Shown here piece after piece: positions 35,018 through 44,932 of a DNA stretch of 64,000 nucleotides (within the stretch, counting starts at the first letter, position 1; every line of letters begins with the position of its first letter). Source of the stretch: Saccharomonospora marina XMU15 (GTDB lineage Bacteria; Actinomycetota; Actinomycetes; Mycobacteriales; Pseudonocardiaceae). The position numbers were made by a program, and so were the translations under genes. The notes below the pieces were generated by a model. That model saw nothing but the letters and a program-made list of their open reading frames with translations. It searched no databases and was not told where the DNA came from. The stretch is taken from assembly GCF_000244955.1 (NCBI RefSeq), contig NZ_CM001439.1, positions 5,513,234-5,577,233 of the forward strand, written 5' to 3'.

Positions 35018-36675
35018 TTATCGGGGCGGCGGGGCAAGTTGACAATGGCGGAAGATGTCGGCCTGTGCGGTGGTCAGTGAGGTGGTGTGCACGGCGGTGC
35101 CGGCGCTGCCGACCAGGGCGACGGCGTGCACGCGGCCGAGCTCGGTGGCGATGCGGCGCCAGGTCATGCTGGTGCGGCGTTCGGCAACCCGGATGAGCAG
35201 CAGGGCAAGCCCGCAGAGCAGGACGTGGGCGCGGATGCGGTGCTCGAGCCGGTGGAACACCGACCTGAGCAGCAGCGACGATTTGAGGTCGCGGCATCCG
35301 CGCTCGGCTTCCAGGAGGTTCTTGTAGCCCAGCGCGGTGTCCTCGGCGCTGATGTGCGGGTCGCTGGTGGCGATGAGGTACTTGCCGTCCAACCGCTCCT
35401 CGGTCTTGATCTTGCCGCGGTTGATCGACAACCGACCGGTTGGTGACTGGCGCAGCCACCGCCCGAGGGTGGGGTGGTCGCGCAGCGCGCATTCGGCCTT
35501 GGTGTGCGCGGCGTCGGCCGTCTGCCTGGCCTTCGCGTTCGTCTTGCGCTTGTGGTCGCGTTCGCGGGCCTGCTTGATCCGTTTCAGTTCGGCTTCCAGC
35601 CAGGCGATGGCGTCGGTGCGCTGGGCGCGGTCTCGTTCGGCCTGCTCGAGGTTGTGGCAGATGATGAACCGCACGTCGGTGTCGTCGAGCCGGACTTCCT
35701 TGACCCGTAGGTTGTCGGTGACCTGCTGGTAGCGGCCCTGCCGCGACAGCTCCTGCTCGGCCAGCGGGTTGCCGTCACGCATGCGCATCCCAGCGATGAA
35801 GTGCCCGCCGCTGCGGCGCAGATAGGCCAGGTTGTCGGCGCTGGAAAACCCACGGTCGACCACGGTGATGATCCGGCCGAGCCGCCAGCCGCGGATGTCG
35901 TCGGTGACCTCGGCCAGGATCGCCTGGTCGCTGGTGTTGCCGGGCCAGCACCAACAGCGGACCGGGATGCCCTCCTTCGTCACAGCGAGCCCGATGACGA
36001 TCTGCGGCAGGTCGTCGCGGTGGTCCTTGGAATGCCCGTAGCGGCGGAAGGCGTCGTCGCCGGTCTCCTCGGTGTCGCGTTCGAAGTAGGTGCTCGTCGT
36101 GTCGAAGAACAGCAGGTCGACCTCAAGATTCAAGAGGTCGGCCACGGCGAAGAACACCGCCTCCTGCACCTCGGCCTGCGCGTCGGCCTCGACCAGCAGG
36201 TCCATCGCCCGATAGGCCTGGTCCTCATCCGTCACAGCTGGCCCACTCGGCGGCCGACAGCTTCGACATCGCCTCGATCGCGCGGTTGGGGACCAGCGCG
36301 AACAGCACACGTTCCATGTTGGTGGTGAATCGGCGCGACCCGAGCACCTTGCCGACCGCGGCGTCGATCTCCAGCGCCCGCCACAGCCCGTCCAGCAGGT
36401 GCACCGTCCCCACCGGACGCGACGCCGTCACGCGCAGGCCATCGCCGGCCCACGGGGCGGCCTCGGTCGGTTCGCCGGTGTCGCCGTCGCCGAGGTAGCG
36501 GTTGATCGAGCCGACCAGCCAGCGCAGCCCGTCGCGGTCGAGATGATCCTCCCGGCCCAGGTTCAGCAGCACCTGAGCCTGGGTCACGCCGTCCACCCGC
36601 CGGTTGTGCGCCAGCTGCACGTACCCGCACCACCGCGCCGTCCCGGTTGCGCCGCTGCGTCGTCCGCAGATACAT
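35018..36675 (-). pseudogene. IS1634-like (IS4-group) transposase, frameshifted
   Basis: Three frames join to one ~550-residue transposase: MYLRTTQRRNRDGAVVR at the start (ATG 36675), then YVQLAHNRRVDGVTQAQVLL through NRAIEAMSKLSAAEWA, then VTDEDQAYRAMDLLVEAD, FFDTTSTYFE, VVDRGFSSADNLAYLR and the C-terminal DLKSSLLLRSVFHRLEHRIRAH. An extra G near 36620 and a small deletion near 36235 break the frame. The long third segment (430 residues) is intact. Confidence 0.8.
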
Positions 36676-36699
36676 GCCCACCAGTCGAGCACCAACCAG

Positions 36700-37090
36700 C
36701 AGCGTGATCAAGCACGACACGGCAAGTCGTGTGCCCACGCATTTTCGCGAACCGCGACCAACGCAACGCCACGCCACTACCAGCACAAACACGATTCAGA
36801 ACACCCGCGTATGCCCACTAACTGCGGAACTCGGGTCGACTCCGAGAAAGGTATGGTAAGCATACCCGGAGCCCAGGGCTGGCGGCCGCAGTGCGGACGT
36901 CCTCCGTGCGCTCCCGGCCACAGGCGGCTCCGTGGACTCCCCTACTCCCGCTGCGGTCGAACCTCCGCAATGTTACTAATTGTTCACCCCCAGCCTGAAG
37001 CAGGCGGCGCTGAATCTCGGCGAAGTCCTCGCACACGAAACATGATTCCGGCGCGATCCCGCCCGCTCCTTGTGTCCGCAGGCAACGGTT
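36700..37090. other. Gene-free stretch with a 17-bp palindrome
   Basis: No convincing coding sequence. It contains the inverted repeat GGTATG-GTAAG-CATACC at 36850-36866. The region separates the IS1634-type element from the truncated ligase and may hold a lost promoter or the remains of a deleted gene. Confidence 0.4.
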
Positions 37091-37097
37091 CGGGTCG

Positions 37098-37542
37098 TCA
37101 TTCGGTGTACAGGGGTTTGGCGCCGGCCCGGATCTGGTACTTGGCCGACCGTTTCGGGCAACGCGTCGGTGACAGTGACTCGTTTGGGCGTTTCGAACCC
37201 GGCCAGCCGGGAACGGCAGAACTCGATGACCTCCGACTCGGCGACCGTCTGGCCGTTGGCGGGCACCACGTCGGGCGCGGTCCTCAGGAAGGTGTTCGCG
37301 TGCAGGCCCTGCGCGGCGAGCGCGTTCGCCACCCGGTTGGCCAGCTCGTCGACCTCGCGGTAGGTCAGCCTGCGGTGCTCGGGATAGGCGTAGGCGCGCT
37401 CGTGCCCCACCACCGTCTCCTTGTCGGGGCGGCTCCAGACCAGCTGCTCACACAGATCGCCGACGCTGACCCGGTTCCAGCGGTGGGTTTCGTGGCGGCC
37501 GCGAAGACTGGTCACGTCGATGGGGCCTGACGAGATGGTCAT
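37098..37542 (-). pseudogene. AMP-forming CoA ligase with a large internal deletion
   Basis: The N-terminus from ATG 37542 reads VSVGDLCEQLVWSRPDKETV and LTYREVDELANRVANALAAQ. It then jumps directly to the extreme C-terminal domain: ESEVIEFCRSRLAGFETPKR, and, after a frameshift near 37140, KYQIRAGAKPLYTE and a stop at 37098. About 350 residues of the adenylation core are missing. It was the last gene of the AtuA/carboxylase operon, 7 bases after the AtuA stop. Confidence 0.8.
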
Positions 37543-37549
37543 CCTCCTG

Positions 37550-39331
37550 TCAGGACGGCGGTGCGTTCTCCTCGAGCACGGTGACGGGGATCGGCACGTG
37601 GCGGGAGCGCAGGTACTCGCCGAGACCCTTCGCCTGTGGGTCGGGCCGTACCGAGGCGGCAACGCCCTCGCCGAGCAGGCCGACCAGTACGAAGTTCAGC
37701 GCCCGCAGGTTCGGCAGCTCGTGGCGGCGGACGGTCAGCGGCGCGGCTTCGGGGATCAGTGTCCGCAGCCTGTCGACGGTGAGGTAGTCGCGCAGCCAGG
37801 CGTAGGCCGTGTCGGTGCGGACCCACACGCCAATGTTGGCGTTGCCGCCCTTGTCACCTGACCGCGCCGCGCAGACCCGCCCCAGTGGGACTGTCCGGGT
37901 CGGTGCCCGCACTGCCACCGTGGCTGGATGGGGTGGGGGGACGGGCTGGCCGGTGGCTGGGGCGTGCTCGGCGCGGCCGATCGTTCTGGTCGTGCCGTCG
38001 GGTAGCACGACCCGTTGTTCGATCAGGTCGGCGGGGATCAAGGCGGGCCAGTAGACGCCGTAGGCGCTCTCGGCGGTGGGTGGGGTCGTGGTGTGCAGCC
38101 CGGCGGGCCCGGCGAGGATGACCTCCATGACCGCGCCGGAGAAGGCCCGCCCGACCTTGCGTGCGTCCGGGTCCTTGACGGTGATCCGCAGGTGGGCGGT
38201 GGCCTGCTCGTTGGTCGGGGCATCGTCGGTGTCGAACCGCATCAGGCGCACGTCGGTCTCGGCGAAGGTGTCCTTGCCGCCGAGGATGTCGAACAGCAGT
38301 CCTTCGGTCCAGGCGGCCTTGTCCTCGATGTCGAGGCCGGTCAGGACGAATGTCATGGTGTTGCGGTAGCCGCCGACGTAGTTCATGGCGACCTTCGCCG
38401 TGTCCGGTGGCGCGCTGCCTCGCACGTCGGACACGCGGACCCGGTCGGGCTGCTGTTGGGTCAGGGTGATGGTGTCGAAGTGTGCCACCACGTCGGGGTT
38501 GGGGTAGGCGGGTTCGGCAATCTCGTACAGCAGCTGGGCGGTGACCGTGTCCACCGACACGATGCCTCCGGTGTTCGGATGTTTGGTGATGGCGCTGGAC
38601 CCGTCGGCGGCGACTTCGGCGATGGGGAAGCCGGGATAGCGGCGGTCGGTCACCTCGTGCGGCCAGGAGTAGTTGCCGCCGGTTGCCTGGGGGCCGCACT
38701 CGATGATGTGCCCGGCGGCGACCGCGCCGGCCAGCGGATCGTAGTCGGTCCGGGCCCAGCCGTGCCACCAGGCGGCCGGGCCGGTGACCAGGGAGGCGTC
38801 GGTGACCCGTGGGCACACGACGATGTCGGCGCCGGCGGTCAGGGCTTCTGTGATGCCCCAGCCGCCCAGGTAGACGTTGGCCGTGACCGGCTTCACACCC
38901 GCGTCGGCGAGCGGACGCCCCGTGTCCATATGTGCCAGGGGGTGCCCGGCGGCGATCAGGTCATCGATCGTGTTCGTGAGGTCGTCGCCCTCGATGTAGG
39001 CGATGCGCGGTGCCAGTCCGAGGCGCTCGGCCAGCTCGGTGAGCCGCTCGGCGAGGCCGGCCGGGTTCAGTCCGCCCGCGTTGGTCACCACCCGGATCCC
39101 GCGGTCGAGGCAGGTGCCCAGCACCTGCTCCATCTGCGTGAGGAACGTCTTGGCGTACCCGGCGCCCGGATCCTTCTGCTTCGCCTTCCACAGGATCAAC
39201 ATGGTCAGCTCGGCCAGGTAGTCGCCGGTGAGGACGTCGATCGGGCCGCCCTCCACCATCTCCCTGGCCGCGGCGACGCGGTCGCCGTAGAAGCCGGAAC
39301 AGTTGCCAATCCGCACCGGACGGGAAGTCAT
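37550..39331 (-). CDS. AtuA-family (DUF1446) acyclic terpene utilisation-like protein
   Basis: 593 residues. N-terminal part RIGNCSGFYGDRVAAAREMV, TNAGGLNPAGLAERL and ADIVVCPRVTDASLV define the DUF1446/AtuA domain; the C-terminal ~110 residues (RSGDKGGNANIGVWVR) are the AtuA C-terminal domain fused in one chain. The family accompanies geranyl-CoA or related carboxylases and is needed for acyclic terpene growth in Pseudomonas, but its reaction is not established. It overlaps the TIGR03084 gene by 4 bases. Confidence 0.85.
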   Translation of the reverse strand: MTSRPVRIGNCSGFYGDRVAAAREMVEGGPIDVLTGDYLAELTMLILWKAKQKDPGAGYAKTFLTQMEQVLGTCLDRGIRVVTNAGGLNPAGLAERLTELAERLGLAPRIAYIEGDDLTNTIDDLIAAGHPLAHMDTGRPLADAGVKPVTANVYLGGWGITEALTAGADIVVCPRVTDASLVTGPAAWWHGWARTDYDPLAGAVAAGHIIECGPQATGGNYSWPHEVTDRRYPGFPIAEVAADGSSAITKHPNTGGIVSVDTVTAQLLYEIAEPAYPNPDVVAHFDTITLTQQQPDRVRVSDVRGSAPPDTAKVAMNYVGGYRNTMTFVLTGLDIEDKAAWTEGLLFDILGGKDTFAETDVRLMRFDTDDAPTNEQATAHLRITVKDPDARKVGRAFSGAVMEVILAGPAGLHTTTPPTAESAYGVYWPALIPADLIEQRVVLPDGTTRTIGRAEHAPATGQPVPPPHPATVAVRAPTRTVPLGRVCAARSGDKGGNANIGVWVRTDTAYAWLRDYLTVDRLRTLIPEAAPLTVRRHELPNLRALNFVLVGLLGEGVAASVRPDPQAKGLGEYLRSRHVPIPVTVLEENAPPS

Positions 39332-40140
39332 CGGACCGTCTTCTCCTTCCTGGCGAACTCACCTGGCGCACGCCCCGGTCCCGGTGGGCCGGCGAAGGCC
39401 TGGGCGACGGACATCCACTCGGCCGCCACCGGCCCGCTGATCTTCAGGACGGTGTCGGCGACGTGCCGCCGTTGGGTCACGACGAGGCAGAAGTCCAACG
39501 CCGGCCCGGACACGGTGTCCCGCGCTCGCGGCGGTCCCCACGTCCAGGTCGCGCCGTCCGGGCCGGTCAGCTCGACGCGGACCGGGTCGGCGGGGACCGG
39601 CTTGCCGTGCAGGCCGAACACGAACCCGAAGGTGCGCACCCCGAGGTGCGCGACGTGCCGCAACCGCGCGGTCGGGGCGCGCTCGACGCCGAGGGTGTCG
39701 GCGATGTCCTGGCCGTGCGCCCACGTCTCCATCAGCCGGGCGATGATCGAGGACGCGAGGCTCATTTCCGGCCCGTACCACGGCACCCGCAGCTTCGGGT
39801 CCAGTCCGGACGCCGTGTCGACCAGGCGCCGGCGCGCGTCGCGGAACCAGGTCAGCAGCTCCGCCGGCGGCAGCCCCCGATGCCGCTGGGCGACCTCGTC
39901 GGCGAACGCCGGGTTTCGCGACACCTGCTTGGCCTCCACCGCGCGGAAGCGGTCGGGATCGACTGCGGCCCGAGTGGCCGCCTCGTCGAAGTAGGCCAGA
40001 TGGCTGACCTGGTCGCGGATCGCCCACCCGGGCGCTGGGGTCGGCGCGTCCCAGGTGGCGGGGCTCAGCCCGGTCAGCATGTCCTCGACCACTCGGGTTT
40101 CGGTCTGGAGGTCGGCGAGCAACTCGGCGAAGGCGACCAT
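39328..40140 (-). CDS. TIGR03084-type (maleylpyruvate isomerase/DinB-like) protein
   Basis: 270 residues. N-terminal four-helix DinB-like domain with the metal-type motifs TPAPGWAIRDQVSHLAYFD and METWAHGQDIADTLG (His residues expected as ligands), then a C-terminal beta domain with GPDGATWTWGPP. Actinobacterial members occur almost always beside AtuA and acyl-CoA carboxylase genes, as here: start and stop touch both neighbours (ATGA overlap downstream, shared base upstream). The function may be thiol-linked (mycothiol), but that is unproven. Confidence 0.85.
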   Translation of the reverse strand: MVAFAELLADLQTETRVVEDMLTGLSPATWDAPTPAPGWAIRDQVSHLAYFDEAATRAAVDPDRFRAVEAKQVSRNPAFADEVAQRHRGLPPAELLTWFRDARRRLVDTASGLDPKLRVPWYGPEMSLASSIIARLMETWAHGQDIADTLGVERAPTARLRHVAHLGVRTFGFVFGLHGKPVPADPVRVELTGPDGATWTWGPPRARDTVSGPALDFCLVVTQRRHVADTVLKISGPVAAEWMSVAQAFAGPPGPGRAPGEFARKEKTVR

Positions 40141-42146
40141 CAGTCCATCCGTTCCTCGACGACCGCGAGCACCGAGCCCGTGTCGACGGCCTGTCCCATC
40201 GCGACGTTCACCGAGGCGACCGTGCCGTCATGGGGTGCCGCCACCGTGTGCTCCATCTTCATGGCCTCCAGCACGAGGATCGGGGTGCCGGCCGTGACCT
40301 CCTGCCCGAGCTTGGCCGCCACGCGTACGACCGTCCCCGGCATCGGCGCGAGCAGCGACCCCGGTTCCCGGACCGCAGTGGGGTCGGGGAACCGGGCCTT
40401 CTCGGTGAGCCGGGTGCTGCCCAGCGCGCTGTCGACGTAGGCTTCGTCGCCGTAGCGGCTCACCGACATCGCGCACCGAGTACCGCCGACGGCGATGTCC
40501 ACTCCGTCCGGCGCCAGCGTGAAGGCGTGGACGGCACCCAGCGCCTGCCCGGCCACGCTCCCGGTCACCTCACCGCCCCGAATCCGGTACGTCACGTCGA
40601 TGTCCTCGCCGTCGGCGACGAAGGCCGCCCGCTGCGGGCCGTTGTCCACGTTGCGCCAGCCGGACGGGACGGTGGCCAGCGCCCGTGCCCTCGCCCTGCG
40701 CTCGGCCTGTCCGGCCAGCGCCGCCGCGAGCGCATGCGTCGACACTGCCTGCGGGTCACGCGCGGAGCGCTCCAACTCGGCTGGGTCGTGCCTGCGCAGG
40801 TAGCCAGTGTCGATCGCGCCCGAGCGGAACTCGTCCTCGCGCAGGATGCCGACGAGCAGGTCCCGATTGGTGACGACACCGTGCAGTCTGCTGTCCGCGA
40901 GGGTCCGGGCCAGTGTCCGGATCGCTTCGTCTCGGGTGCGGCCGTGCGCGATCACTTTCGCCAGCATGGGGTCGTAGTGCGGGCTCACCACGGAACCGTC
41001 CGCCACGCCCGCGTCGACCCGGACACCGGGCAGGCGGGGAATGTCGAAGCGGTGCAGCGTGCCGGTGGCGGGTAGGAAACCGGCGGCGGTGTCCTCAGCG
41101 TACAGCCGGGCCTCCACGGCGTGTCCGGAGATGGTCGCCTCCAGCGCCTCCTGCGGCAACGGCGCGCCCTCAGCGACAAGGAGCTGCAGCCGCACCAGGT
41201 CCAGTCCGGTCACCAGCTCGGTCACCGGATGCTCCACCTGCAGCCGGGTGTTGACCTCGAGGAAATAGAACTGGCCGCTGGAATCGAGGACGAACTCGAC
41301 GGTGCCGGCGCCGACGTAGCCGATCGCCTTGCCGGCGGCGACGGCGGCCTGGCCCAGTTCGGCGCGCAGCCGATCGTCGACCGCGGGGGACGGCGCCTCC
41401 TCGAGGATCTTCTGGTAGCGCCGCTGGATGGAGCATTCGCGCTCGAACAGGCCCACCACGGTGCCGTGCCGGTCGCCGAAGATCTGCACCTCGACGTGGC
41501 GGGGAGAGTCGACGTAGCGTTCGAGGAACACGGTCGCGTTGCCGAACGCCGAGGCGGCCTCGCGCCTGGCGGAGGTGACCGCGTCGGCCAGCCCGGCTTT
41601 GGCCTCGACCACCCGCATGCCGCGGCCGCCACCGCCGTAAGCGGCCTTGACCAGGACGGGGAACCCGATCTCGGCGGCCACCTGAGCCTCGAGCGAGCGC
41701 GGGTCGACCTCCTCGTCGTCGATCACGATTCCGGGCAGCACCGGCACACCCGCGTTGGCCATGAGTTCCTTGGCCGCGGTCTTCGAGCCCATCGCCTCGA
41801 TCGCGGCCGGCGGCGGCCCGACGAACACCAGTCCCGCGTCCTCGCACGCTCTGGCGAACCCCGCGTTCTCCGACAGGAAGCCATAGCCGGGATGAACGGC
41901 GTCCGCCCCGGTCCGCCGGGCCGCGTCCAGCAGCAGGTCAGCACGCAGATACGTGTCGGCCGGCGCCACGCCCGGCAGATGCACGGACTGATCGGCCTCC
42001 GCGACGAAGGGGGCATGCGCGTCCGCGTCGGAAAACACCGCCACCGTGCCGATGTCGAGCTCACGGGCCGTGCGCATCACCCGGGAGGCGATCTCACCCC
42101 GGTTGGCCACCAGCAGCTTGTTGATCCTGGACACCATCGACTCCAT
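40140..42146 (-). CDS. Acyl-CoA carboxylase alpha subunit (biotin carboxylase + BCCP)
   Basis: 668 residues. Biotin carboxylase domain (KLLVANRGEIASRVMRTA, ATP-grasp AYGGGGRGMRVV, EVNTRLQVEHPVTE), a linker and a C-terminal biotinyl domain with EAMKMEHTV carrying the biotinylated Lys. It carboxylates biotin using ATP and bicarbonate; the partner beta subunit transfers the carboxyl to an acyl-CoA. The stop TGA of the beta gene overlaps this ATG by two bases (ATG at 42146 chosen over 42137). Substrate class (geranyl-, methylcrotonyl- or other) is decided by the beta subunit. Confidence 0.92.
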   Translation of the reverse strand: MESMVSRINKLLVANRGEIASRVMRTARELDIGTVAVFSDADAHAPFVAEADQSVHLPGVAPADTYLRADLLLDAARRTGADAVHPGYGFLSENAGFARACEDAGLVFVGPPPAAIEAMGSKTAAKELMANAGVPVLPGIVIDDEEVDPRSLEAQVAAEIGFPVLVKAAYGGGGRGMRVVEAKAGLADAVTSARREAASAFGNATVFLERYVDSPRHVEVQIFGDRHGTVVGLFERECSIQRRYQKILEEAPSPAVDDRLRAELGQAAVAAGKAIGYVGAGTVEFVLDSSGQFYFLEVNTRLQVEHPVTELVTGLDLVRLQLLVAEGAPLPQEALEATISGHAVEARLYAEDTAAGFLPATGTLHRFDIPRLPGVRVDAGVADGSVVSPHYDPMLAKVIAHGRTRDEAIRTLARTLADSRLHGVVTNRDLLVGILREDEFRSGAIDTGYLRRHDPAELERSARDPQAVSTHALAAALAGQAERRARARALATVPSGWRNVDNGPQRAAFVADGEDIDVTYRIRGGEVTGSVAGQALGAVHAFTLAPDGVDIAVGGTRCAMSVSRYGDEAYVDSALGSTRLTEKARFPDPTAVREPGSLLAPMPGTVVRVAAKLGQEVTAGTPILVLEAMKMEHTVAAPHDGTVASVNVAMGQAVDTGSVLAVVEERMD

Positions 42147-43744
42147 CACATCCGGAACACGCCGAAACCGCGCCGTCCCGCCACCTCCTGGGAATGCGCC
42201 GCGGACAACGCGATACCCAGCACCGTGCGGGTCTGCCGCGGGTCGATCACCCCGTCGTCGTAGAGCCGGGCGGACATGAAGAAGGCATGCGACTCGCGCT
42301 CGATCTGCGCCTCGATGGCGCGCCGCTGCTTCTCGTCGGCCTCGACGTCGAACGGCTTGCCCGCGGCTTCGGCGGCCTGACGGCCCACGATCGAGAGCAC
42401 GCCCGCCAGTTGCTGCGGCCCCATCACCGCGCACTTGGCGTTGACCCAGCTGAAGACGAAGCGGGGATCGTAGGCACGGCCCGACATGCCGTAGTTGCCC
42501 GCTCCGAACGACGCCCCGATGTTAATCGTGATGTGCGGGACCGTGCTGTTGGTCACCGCGTTGATCATCTTGGCGCCGTCCTTGATGATCCCCCCCTGCT
42601 CGTACCGGGTGCCGACCATGTAGCCAGTGGTGTTCTGCAGGAAGATCAACGGAGTGCTGGACTGGTTCGCCAGCAGGATGAACTCGCTGGCCTTCTCGGA
42701 CTCCTCGGAGAACAGCACGCCGCGCGCGTTGGCCAGGACCCCGACCGGATAACCGTGGATCGAGGCCCACCCGGTGACCAGGCTGGTGCCATAGCGCGCC
42801 TTGTACTCCCCGAACCGGGAACCATCCACAACCCTGGCCAGGACCTCCCGAGGGTCGAACGGCACCCGGAAGTCGGCCGAGGCGACACCAAGCAGCTCCT
42901 CCGGGTCGTAGCGCGGCTCATCAGGCAGCTCCGTCGGCGGCGGCCCCAGCTTGCGCCAGTTGGTCTCGGCCACTATCTGCCTGCCGATCCGGATACAGTC
43001 CAGCTCGTCCACGGCGAAATGATCCGCCAGCCCGGACACCCGCGCGTGCATGTCCGCCCCACCGAGCTCCTCGTCGTCGGCCTCCTCCCCGGTGGCCATC
43101 TTCACCAGCGGCGGCCCACCGAGAAACACCTTCGCCTGGCGATCGACCAGCACAGCATAGTCACACATGCCCGGCACGTACGCCCCACCGGCGGTGGAGT
43201 TGCCGAACACCAGCGCGACGGTCGGCACCCCCATCGCGGACAGCTCGGTGAGGTCGTGGAAGATCTTGCCTGCGGGGACGAACAGCTCGGCCTGCGTCGG
43301 CAGGTCGGCACCCCCGGACTCGACCAGATTGATCACCGGCAACCGGTTGCGGCGCGCGATCTCCAGCGCTCGGAGCGTCTTGCGCAGCGAGTACGGGTTC
43401 ATCGCCCCGCCGCGCACCGTCGGGTCGTGGGCGATGATCATACATTCGACGTCCGAGACGACGCCGACGCCGGTGACCACGCTGGCGCCCACCAGGAAGT
43501 CGGTGCCCCACGCGGCCAGCGGCGACAACTCGAGAAACGGCGCGTCGCGGTCAACCAGTAGCTCGATCCGCTCCCGCACCGGCAACCGTCCCCGCTTGCG
43601 ATGCCGCTCGAGGTACTTCGGGCCGCCTCCCGCACGAACGATCTCCAGCTGCTCGTCGAGTTCGGCCAGCGCGGCGAGATTGGCCTTCCGGTTGAGCAGG
43701 TAGGTCTCGCTGGCCGTGTCGAGCGTTGATTTCAGCACCGGCAT
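42146..43744 (-). CDS. Acyl-CoA carboxylase beta subunit (carboxyltransferase)
   Basis: 532 residues. Carboxyltransferase N half (GRLPVRERIELLVDRDAPF, NLVESGGADLP, FGNSTAGGAYVPGM) and C half (LFSEESEKASEFILL, QNTTGYMVGTRYEQGGI, GASFGAGNYGMSGRAYDPRF). This layout belongs to methylcrotonyl-CoA/geranyl-CoA carboxylases rather than acetyl-/propionyl-CoA ones. With an AtuA next door, carboxylation of a branched 3-methyl-2-enoyl-CoA, as in acyclic terpene or leucine breakdown, is likely. Confidence 0.9.
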   Translation of the reverse strand: MPVLKSTLDTASETYLLNRKANLAALAELDEQLEIVRAGGGPKYLERHRKRGRLPVRERIELLVDRDAPFLELSPLAAWGTDFLVGASVVTGVGVVSDVECMIIAHDPTVRGGAMNPYSLRKTLRALEIARRNRLPVINLVESGGADLPTQAELFVPAGKIFHDLTELSAMGVPTVALVFGNSTAGGAYVPGMCDYAVLVDRQAKVFLGGPPLVKMATGEEADDEELGGADMHARVSGLADHFAVDELDCIRIGRQIVAETNWRKLGPPPTELPDEPRYDPEELLGVASADFRVPFDPREVLARVVDGSRFGEYKARYGTSLVTGWASIHGYPVGVLANARGVLFSEESEKASEFILLANQSSTPLIFLQNTTGYMVGTRYEQGGIIKDGAKMINAVTNSTVPHITINIGASFGAGNYGMSGRAYDPRFVFSWVNAKCAVMGPQQLAGVLSIVGRQAAEAAGKPFDVEADEKQRRAIEAQIERESHAFFMSARLYDDGVIDPRQTRTVLGIALSAAHSQEVAGRRGFGVFRM

Positions 43745-43777
43745 GCTTCTTCCCGCTTTCGATCGCGTCCGCGCCGG

Positions 43778-44932
43778 TCAGTACGACTTCGGCAGGCCCA
43801 GACCGTGCTGGGCCACGTAGTTGAGGATCATCTCCCGGCTGATCGGCGCGGTCCGCATCAACCGCAACGGCCCCCACAATGTGGCCAGCCCGTACTCGGT
43901 GGACATCCCGTTGCCGCCGTGGGTCTGAATCGCCTGGTCCAGCGCCGTCAATCCGGCCTCAGCGGCGGCGTACTTCGCCATGTTCGCCGCCTCACCAGAC
44001 GCGGGGTCGCCCTCGTCGTGCAACCAGGCGGCCTGCCGGGTCATCAGCCGAGCCAGCTCGACCTGGATCTTGGCGTTCGCCAGCGGGTGGGCAACGCCCT
44101 GGTGCGACCCGATCGGCACCCCCCACACATTCCGCTCGCGGGCGTACTCGGACGCCTTGGCCAGGCCATAACGCGCGATCCCGTTCGCCAGCGCCGCACC
44201 CATGATCCGCTCCGGGTTCAGCCCCATGAACACCTGCTTGAGGCCTTCCCCCTCAACGCCGATCAGGTTCTCCGCAGGCACCCGCACATCGTCGAAGAAC
44301 AACGTGAACTGCGTCTCCGGCGCGGTGACCTCCACCGGGATCGCGGTTCGCTCCAGCCCCGGCGCGTCGGTCGGCACGATCAGCAGACTGAGCCTGCCAC
44401 GTCCGGACGTGTCGGTACCTGTGCGGGTCACCACCAGGATGGCCTCCGCCTCGTCCACCCCCGAGATGTAGTACTTGGTTCCGCGCAGCACGTAGTCGCC
44501 GCCGTCCCGGGTCGCCGCCGTAGAAATGTTGTGTGAATTCGACCCGGCGTCCGGCTCGGTGATCGCGAACGCCATGATCGTCTCACCGCTGGCGATGCCG
44601 GGCAGCCACCGCTTGCGCTGCTCGTCCGTGCCATGCGCCTGAATGATCGTGCCGCAGATCGCGGGCGAGACCACCATCATCAACAGCGGACAGCCCGCAG
44701 CGGCGAGTTCCTCGCTCACCAGTTGCAGCTCGTAGACGCCACCCCCGCCGCCGCCATGGGCCTCATCGATGTTCACCCCGAGAAAGCCCTGCCGTCCCAC
44801 GGCCTGCCAGAGTTCGGTGCTCTTCTGGCCCGACTTCGCCCGCTCCACGAAGTACTCGTGGCCGAACGAGGCGGCGAGCTTGGACACCGCCTCGCGAAGT
44901 GCGCGCTGCTCGTCGGTCTCCCGAAAGTCCAC
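43778..44932 (-). CDS. Acyl-CoA dehydrogenase
   Basis: 384 residues from GTG 44932, chosen because GGAGGAG lies upstream. MAFAITEPDAGSNSHNIST and GTKYYISGVDEAEAILV form the FAD/substrate region; THGGNGMSTEYGLATLWG the C-terminal cofactor contact. The catalytic base is not assigned with certainty. First gene of the leftward carboxylase operon, 33 bases before the carboxyltransferase. It would make the 2-enoyl-CoA that the carboxylase uses (the AtuD/isovaleryl-CoA dehydrogenase position in the pathway). Confidence 0.9.
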   Translation of the reverse strand: MDFRETDEQRALREAVSKLAASFGHEYFVERAKSGQKSTELWQAVGRQGFLGVNIDEAHGGGGGGVYELQLVSEELAAAGCPLLMMVVSPAICGTIIQAHGTDEQRKRWLPGIASGETIMAFAITEPDAGSNSHNISTAATRDGGDYVLRGTKYYISGVDEAEAILVVTRTGTDTSGRGRLSLLIVPTDAPGLERTAIPVEVTAPETQFTLFFDDVRVPAENLIGVEGEGLKQVFMGLNPERIMGAALANGIARYGLAKASEYARERNVWGVPIGSHQGVAHPLANAKIQVELARLMTRQAAWLHDEGDPASGEAANMAKYAAAEAGLTALDQAIQTHGGNGMSTEYGLATLWGPLRLMRTAPISREMILNYVAQHGLGLPKSY

